Shown here piece after piece: positions 56,533 to 61,139 of a stretch of 61,139 bases of DNA. A program made the position numbers and the translations under genes. Below the pieces are notes generated by a model that was not told where the DNA came from, did not search any database, and worked only from the letters and a program-made list of their open reading frames with translations. Each line of letters starts with the position of its first letter. The stretch's first letter is position 1. Origin of the DNA: Verrucomicrobiota bacterium (GTDB lineage Bacteria > Verrucomicrobiota > Verrucomicrobiia > Chthoniobacterales > Chthoniobacteraceae); NCBI GenBank assembly GCA_009885995.1, contig VFJQ01000033.1, positions 1-61,139 of the forward strand. Direction: 5' to 3'.

Positions 56533-56922
56533 TCAGGGATTGATGAAGATCCGCCCGCACGACGGGTCCTGCACCCGCGCCCCGCGCGGGATGCCGCGCA
56601 CATCGATCACGTGATGCGGCGAATACGGGCTCACGACAAACCCGCGGTCCGCCGAGCGCCGTGCGATCGGGTAATCCCGCCTCCCGTAGCGCCCATCGTA
56701 ATATCCGTCCTCGTAAGAGCGCTGCCGCTCGTGCTTCACGACCTTGCCGGCGAGAAAGCCGCTCGCCGCCCCGATCGCCGCACCGCCCAGCGGGTCGTTC
56801 CCGGTGAGGGCGGCGATGCCCGCACCGAGGCCGGCGCCGAGCATCGTCGTCTGCCCTGTGGTTTCACAACCAGCGGTGATCAGGCACGTGGACGCGAGAG
56901 CGAGCAGGAGATGATGTTTCAT
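56533..56922 (-). CDS. Glycine-zipper lipoprotein
   Basis: 129 residues from ATG at 56922. The lipobox LITAGC gives lipidation at about Cys19. A glycine-zipper segment (GAGLGAGIAALTGNDPLGGA followed by IGAASGFLAGKVV) is typical of outer-membrane lipoproteins with YMGG-type zippers. A Tyr/Arg-rich tail (YEDGYYDGRYGRRDYP) follows. It is probably an envelope structural or stress protein. First gene of the minus-strand run that includes the amylase; spacing to it is 52 bases. Confidence 0.75.
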   Translation of the reverse strand: MKHHLLLALASTCLITAGCETTGQTTMLGAGLGAGIAALTGNDPLGGAAIGAASGFLAGKVVKHERQRSYEDGYYDGRYGRRDYPIARRSADRGFVVSPYSPHHVIDVRGIPRGARVQDPSCGRIFINP

Positions 56923-57026
56923 AAAGGCGCACACAACCAACGCAGATCACCGCTCCCGGCAAGCACCAGCCGCACACATTCCCCTTTCCTCTCCCGCGCC
57001 GGCAGTGCTCTCGTGGCGCCGGCACC

Positions 57027-58361
57027 ATGCTCGACTCCACCGCACGCCTCACCGCCATCCGCGACGCGCTCCCACCCGAGGGGCTCTTCGCCGACAAGGA
57101 ATGGCGCATCGCCGCGGCGCCCTTCCTCATCGACGCCCGGCTCCACAAGCAGCTCGAGCGGCTGGGCCACCGCCTCGTGCTCTTTGCCCGAGCGTGCAAT
57201 GAGCTCTACTTCCGCAGCGTCGCCGGCAAGGCCCCCGCGTGGATCGCCGACCTGCTCGACCGCGGCAAGCCCGCCGACCTCATCGCCCTCGGCCGCCGCC
57301 GCGAGACCCGCGCCGCGCTCCCGCTCGTCATCCGCCCCGACCTCGTGCTCACCGAAGACGGCTTCGTCCTCGCCGAGATCGACTCCGTGCCCGGCGGCAT
57401 CGGCCTCACCGCGTGGCTGGGCCAGACCTATGCCGCCTTCGGCACCCACGATATCCTCGGCGGCGCCACCGGCATGATCGACGGCTTCCGCGCCATCGTG
57501 CCGGAAGGCCGCGTGCTCATCTCCCGCGAAGCCGCCACCTACCGACCCGAGATGCAGTGGCTCGCGCGGCAAGAGGTAGGGACCGCTGTCCCCAGCGGTC
57601 CGCCATCGGATGCAACACTCCGGACGGCTGAGGACAGCCATCCCTACCTGCTGCATGTCGAAGACGCCGAGACTATCACCGCCCCCTGCCCGCACTACCG
57701 CTTCTACGAGCTATTCGACTTGCCTAACCTCCCCGCCCGCGCGCTGCTCGCCAGCCCGGAGGTCACCGCCCCGTTCAAGGCCTTTCTCGAGGAGAAGCTA
57801 TGGTTTGCCCTCTTCTGGTCCCGCCCCCTGCGCGACTACTGGCGGCGCGAGCTGAGCGAACGCCACTGGCTGGAGCTGCAAAAGGTCATCCCCTTCACCT
57901 GGATCATGGACCCCACGCCGCTCCCTCACCACGCCGTGCTCCCCGGCCTGGAGATCCACGACTGGCGCGAGCTCGCCCACTTTTCGCAGAAACAGCGCGA
58001 CCTCGTGCTGAAGATCAGCGGCTTCTCCGAGCTGGGCTGGGGCAGCCGCAGCGTCACCATCGGCAGCGACGTGCCCGCCCTCCAGTGGACCGCCGCCATC
58101 GAGCACGCGCTCGCCGACTATCCGCATCACCCGTGGATCCTCCAGCGCTTCCACAAGGCGCGGCAAGTCGAGCAGCCCTACTTCGACCCCGCCACCGGCG
58201 AACCCCGCACCCTCGCCGGCCGCGCCCGGCTCTGTCCCTATTACTTCGTGCTCGATGGCAAGGCCGAGCTGCGCGGTGCCCTGGCCACCGTCGTCCCCGC
58301 GGATAAGAAGATCCTGCACGGCATGAAGGACGCCGTCCTCGCGCCGACGGCGGTGGCATAG
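57027..58361 (+). CDS. ATP-grasp-like protein of unknown substrate
   Basis: 444 residues, no signal peptide. The N-terminal half has VIRPDLVLTEDGFVLAEIDS and PGGIGLTAWLGQTYAAFG. The C-terminal half has LVLKISGFSELGWGSRSVTI and HHPWILQRFHKARQVEQPYF, which look like the lysine strand and effector strand of circularly permuted ATP-grasp enzymes (glutathionylspermidine-synthase-like group), plus ARLCPYYFVLDGKAELRGAL. A 25-codon palindromic insertion sits between the halves (about 183-208). Peptide-ligase or amide-ligase chemistry is possible but not shown. Neighbours give no hint. It converges on the delta-60 gene with 8 bases between stops. Confidence 0.5.
   Translation: MLDSTARLTAIRDALPPEGLFADKEWRIAAAPFLIDARLHKQLERLGHRLVLFARACNELYFRSVAGKAPAWIADLLDRGKPADLIALGRRRETRAALPLVIRPDLVLTEDGFVLAEIDSVPGGIGLTAWLGQTYAAFGTHDILGGATGMIDGFRAIVPEGRVLISREAATYRPEMQWLARQEVGTAVPSGPPSDATLRTAEDSHPYLLHVEDAETITAPCPHYRFYELFDLPNLPARALLASPEVTAPFKAFLEEKLWFALFWSRPLRDYWRRELSERHWLELQKVIPFTWIMDPTPLPHHAVLPGLEIHDWRELAHFSQKQRDLVLKISGFSELGWGSRSVTIGSDVPALQWTAAIEHALADYPHHPWILQRFHKARQVEQPYFDPATGEPRTLAGRARLCPYYFVLDGKAELRGALATVVPADKKILHGMKDAVLAPTAVA
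57575..57648. repeat. GGTAGGG-bounded element inside the ATP-grasp-like gene
   Basis: 74 bases from GGTAGGGACCGCTGTCCCCA to CCATCCCTACC, two hairpins, centre diverged from the other copies. It reads VGTAVPSGPP then EDSHPYL in frame. The codon phase is the same as in the kinase, exporter and amylase insertions. Confidence 0.8.
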
Positions 58362-58369
58362 CTGCTCCG

Positions 58370-61015
58370 CTACCGCACCACTTCCAGTCGCAGGAACCGC
58401 CGCGGATGCGCCGGATCGCCCACCGCGAAGACATCGCTCACCACCACCGCCCGCGCGTCGCCGCTGCCCGACTCCGCCACTGCCGCGCCTGCTTCGAGCG
58501 CGGTGAAAGCCTCACCGCTCGTGCTCCGCGCGAGGTCCGTCCAAGGCCCGCCTGGCGCATCCGCCCCGCGCACCGTCAGCGTGAGGTCGCTCCGGCTCAC
58601 GGTGCGGGTGAAAGCCAGCGTCCCGTGATCGCCCCCATCGCGCCCTACCACCGGCAGGACCGACGCCGCGCCACTCCCCAGCGCCTCGCCGCCGAGCGCA
58701 TACTCCAGCACGTTCACCAACCCGTTCCCATTCGGGTCCGCGAGATCGCCCGCCACCGCTGGGTTCCCCGCCTGCGCGCCAAAGACTTGCGTGCGCCAGG
58801 CCTCCATCGTGGTCTGCGTGGTCACGTCAAAGCCGAGGCTCGCTTGGTTCCCCGCTCCATCCGTGCCGGTGATCGTCACGTGCGTCGTGCCCGCACGCAA
58901 CTCGGTTCCATAAGGCGGGGACTGCTCCAGCGTCACACCGCTCGCATCGTTCGCCACCACCTGATAGAGATAGCTGTCGAGATACGATCCCGCCGGCATC
59001 ACCAGCGGCGAGAAGCTCCCACTCAGCGCGGGCGGCGTCGTATCGATCCAGGCGCCGCTCGTATCGGTCGTGCTCGTCACCAGCGCGGCCGTATTCCCGA
59101 CGATGTCGCGGCAGACGATCGAGAAGGGCACATAGCCATCCGGTGGCGCGCCCGCAGCCACCACGATCGACGCCACCCATGCTCGTGGCCCGCCAGTCAG
59201 CGTAGCCGGCAGCCCGCCGATGTTCACCTCCGGCACCTGGCAGTCTTCATCGGTGGTGAACGCCAGCACGACGCTATCCCCCGCCCGGGCGTAGGCGACG
59301 CTCGGGTTGCTGGTCGAGAGATTCACCTGCGGCACCATCGGCGGATCGGGATCGATGAAGACACCCGTCGCCGCCGCAGAGGTCGCCACGCCATTGGCCG
59401 ACGCATCGCGATACGACAGCGTGACCGTGAACGGACCGCCGCCGGTGCATCCGCCGCTGATGAAGTGCCCCCCGAGCGCTGGCTGCACCGGGTCAAACGT
59501 GAAGCTATGCGTCCCCGCCGTCTCGTGCATCGGCGCCAGCACATATGGATAAGTAAACGTCCCATCGCTAAAGACCAATTGCACCGACCCACCTAACGCC
59601 ACCTCGGGCAGGGTGAAGGTGAGCGTCATCGGGTTGCCGCTGTGCGTGCCGGTCGCCGGGGCGGTGAGCACGGGCGGTTCGGTTACGAGATCGCCCCCCT
59701 CGAAGCGGGCGGTCACGAAGTCCGAAATGGAGATGTTGCCTGTGGTCCCGGCCAGCACGATCTTCCCGTCCGCCCCCACCGCCATCCCGAGAGCGCTGCC
59801 ACCTCCGGCTGGAACCGTGGTTCGCCCGCCCGTGCCGAAGCCCGGATCGAGCACGCCGGTGGCGTTGTATCGCGCCACGAGGAAGCTGCCGAATCCTACG
59901 GTCGGACCACCATTCCCACCGGCATCGGCATTTCCCCCACCGCCTCCGATGACGATCTTCCCATCGCCCTGCACTACCACGCTGCGGGCGACTTGTGGGT
60001 TCGAGCCACCAGGAGACCGGGTGTCCACGATGCCGGCGCCGCCGAAGCTGCCATCAAGAGCTCCACTGGCATCGAATCGGGCGAGCCGCACACCGCCTCC
60101 CGCGCCCTGGGTGTATCCCGCCATCACGATCCTCCCATCCGCCTGGAGTGCGAGGCACATGTTCCTACCGCCCACCGTGCTGACCATCACGCCGCCGCTC
60201 CCGAAGGAGCCATCGAGCGTGCCATCGGCCAGGTAACGCACGAGACTGTAGCGCAAGGTCGCGCCGCCACCACTAATCGTCACCCTGCTCTCCCCGCCCA
60301 CGACTATCTTCCCATCCTCCTGCACCGCCATGCCATAGGCCCAGTCAGCATCCGTGCCGACCGGCGTGATCACCTTCCCCCCGGCGCCGAAGCTGGCATC
60401 CAGCGTCCCGTCGGCTTGATAGCGGGCGACCGCATAGTCATAGGCACCGCCCACTCCCGAGAATCCCGCCAGCACGATCCTGCCATCGGCCTGGAGCACG
60501 ACGGCGATCGCCCGGTCCTCGCCGCTGCCCATCGCGGTCGTCACCTTCCCGCCGCTGCCGAAGGTGGCATCCAGCGCGCCGTCCGCCTGGTAGCGCACCA
60601 GCGCGAAATCATCGTCCACCCCATTGGCCGCATACCCGGCGACCACGATCTTCCCATCCGGTTGGAGCACCATGGATCTCCCATAGTCGGCCCCGCTGCC
60701 GATCGGCGTCGTCACCTTGCCACCGGATCCGAAACCCGTATCGAGCGTGCCGCTCGGAAGATAGCGCGCTACCGCGAAGTCCACGCCCGCCCCAGTCGTG
60801 GCATGGCCGGCCACCACGATCTTCCCATCGGGCTGGATCGCCACGCCGCGTCCCTCGTCGCTGGCGGCAGCGAAGTCGGTCATCACCGTCCCCGTGCCGC
60901 CGAAGGTCACGTCCACATCCCCCGGGGCAGCGAGTGCGGCGCCGGCGAGCCAGCCCAGCATCGGCGCGAGCAAGGCGCGGAGACAGCGGCGGCGATGGGC
61001 GATCCGGGGAGGCAT
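58370..61015 (-). CDS. Delta-60 repeat surface protein
   Basis: 881 residues with a signal peptide (LRALLAPMLGWLAGAALA). Residues about 30-430 hold seven to eight delta-60 repeats of about 55 residues (PDGKIVVAGYAANGVDDDFA and LVRYQADGALDATFGSGGKV). Two or three Ig-like or cadherin-like modules follow, and then the phylum-typical C-terminal block EAWRTQVFGAQAGNPAVAGD with DPNGNGLVNVLEYALGGEAL (about 700-750). The end RRFLRLEVVR closes a last beta domain. It is probably a cell-surface or secreted protein. The 124 bases beyond its start (61016-61139) show no complete gene. Confidence 0.88.
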   Translation of the reverse strand: MPPRIAHRRRCLRALLAPMLGWLAGAALAAPGDVDVTFGGTGTVMTDFAAASDEGRGVAIQPDGKIVVAGHATTGAGVDFAVARYLPSGTLDTGFGSGGKVTTPIGSGADYGRSMVLQPDGKIVVAGYAANGVDDDFALVRYQADGALDATFGSGGKVTTAMGSGEDRAIAVVLQADGRIVLAGFSGVGGAYDYAVARYQADGTLDASFGAGGKVITPVGTDADWAYGMAVQEDGKIVVGGESRVTISGGGATLRYSLVRYLADGTLDGSFGSGGVMVSTVGGRNMCLALQADGRIVMAGYTQGAGGGVRLARFDASGALDGSFGGAGIVDTRSPGGSNPQVARSVVVQGDGKIVIGGGGGNADAGGNGGPTVGFGSFLVARYNATGVLDPGFGTGGRTTVPAGGGSALGMAVGADGKIVLAGTTGNISISDFVTARFEGGDLVTEPPVLTAPATGTHSGNPMTLTFTLPEVALGGSVQLVFSDGTFTYPYVLAPMHETAGTHSFTFDPVQPALGGHFISGGCTGGGPFTVTLSYRDASANGVATSAAATGVFIDPDPPMVPQVNLSTSNPSVAYARAGDSVVLAFTTDEDCQVPEVNIGGLPATLTGGPRAWVASIVVAAGAPPDGYVPFSIVCRDIVGNTAALVTSTTDTSGAWIDTTPPALSGSFSPLVMPAGSYLDSYLYQVVANDASGVTLEQSPPYGTELRAGTTHVTITGTDGAGNQASLGFDVTTQTTMEAWRTQVFGAQAGNPAVAGDLADPNGNGLVNVLEYALGGEALGSGAASVLPVVGRDGGDHGTLAFTRTVSRSDLTLTVRGADAPGGPWTDLARSTSGEAFTALEAGAAVAESGSGDARAVVVSDVFAVGDPAHPRRFLRLEVVR

Positions 61016-61139
61016 GGTGCAGCGCTGGCACTAGTGTAGTGCTTCGCAATAAGTGTAACGTGCGTCTTTTCTGGAGGGGCGGGAGTGGCGAGAGTAGAAG
61101 GATGCGCATCGCTCGTTCTCCTGCACCGTCGGTCGAAGA

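Noticed and set aside
59642..61039. 465-codon plus-strand frame opposite the delta-60 gene
   Set aside because: His/Arg/Gly-rich shadow; the minus strand has clear delta-60 repeats and a signal peptide.

Overview
The window looks like a high-G+C chromosome segment from a member of the Verrucomicrobiota, probably the Chthoniobacter/Spartobacteria side. This rests on gene content, not on a marker gene. It combines a DUF1800/DUF1501 pair, two DUF1080 proteins, a GloVer-repeat protein, a PEP-CTERM protein, an exosortase-associated TIGR04073-type protein, a TIGR02597-type protein, a mu-protocadherin-like secreted protein and a kinase/lectin/leucine-rich-repeat fusion.

Layout. (1) 1-8.0 kb is a decaying accessory zone: a broken IS256-type transposase joined to a phage capsid fragment, a frameshifted Fic gene, frameshifted DUF4239 and bile-acid/sodium-symporter-type genes, and a heavily damaged arylsulfatase. 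Two intact secreted-protein genes lie among them. (2) 8.0-21.4 kb holds a partly duplicated cell-surface module, all on the minus strand: a 2,314-residue PA14/CHRD/DUF1800 protein, a Tat-exported DUF1501 protein, a membrane-anchored protein with a GspG-like end, and a TIGR02597-type protein. A second, deleted copy follows, then a LuxR-type regulator whose receiver has Asn in place of the phosphoacceptor Asp. A 195-bp sequence is repeated in front of both copies. (3) 21.5-28.1 kb: tRNA-Ala(GGC), a PAS/PP2C SpoIIE-type phosphatase and a very long PEP-CTERM beta-repeat protein, the latter two broken at homopolymer runs. (4) 28.1-40.1 kb: DUF1080 proteins, an RlmD/TrmA-type methyltransferase, a TIGR04073-type gene, a coupled TerC/ExoD pair, an SGNH hydrolase, the kinase fusion, an ABC exporter and a Uma2-type protein. 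(5) 40.5-51.7 kb, plus strand: a GloVer repeat protein, a sialidase-like protein, an AraC regulator and a LamG/c-heme secreted protein. (6) 51.8-56.9 kb: a compact five-gene minus-strand run (lipoprotein, GH13 amylase, BI-1 family protein, DUF2007-type protein, PQQ-type propeller). (7) 57.0-61.0 kb: an ATP-grasp-like protein of unknown substrate and a delta-60 repeat surface protein.

The most distinctive feature is a family of short two-hairpin elements bounded by GGTAGGG...CCCTACC. Two lie between genes. Four lie inside unrelated protein genes (kinase, ABC exporter, amylase, ATP-grasp-like), each as an in-frame insertion read in the same phase as a V-G-x-x-V peptide. They resemble REPINs in structure and Rickettsia palindromic elements in behaviour. 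The gene set as a whole suggests a surface-active heterotroph that exports many large repeat proteins and degrades polysaccharides.
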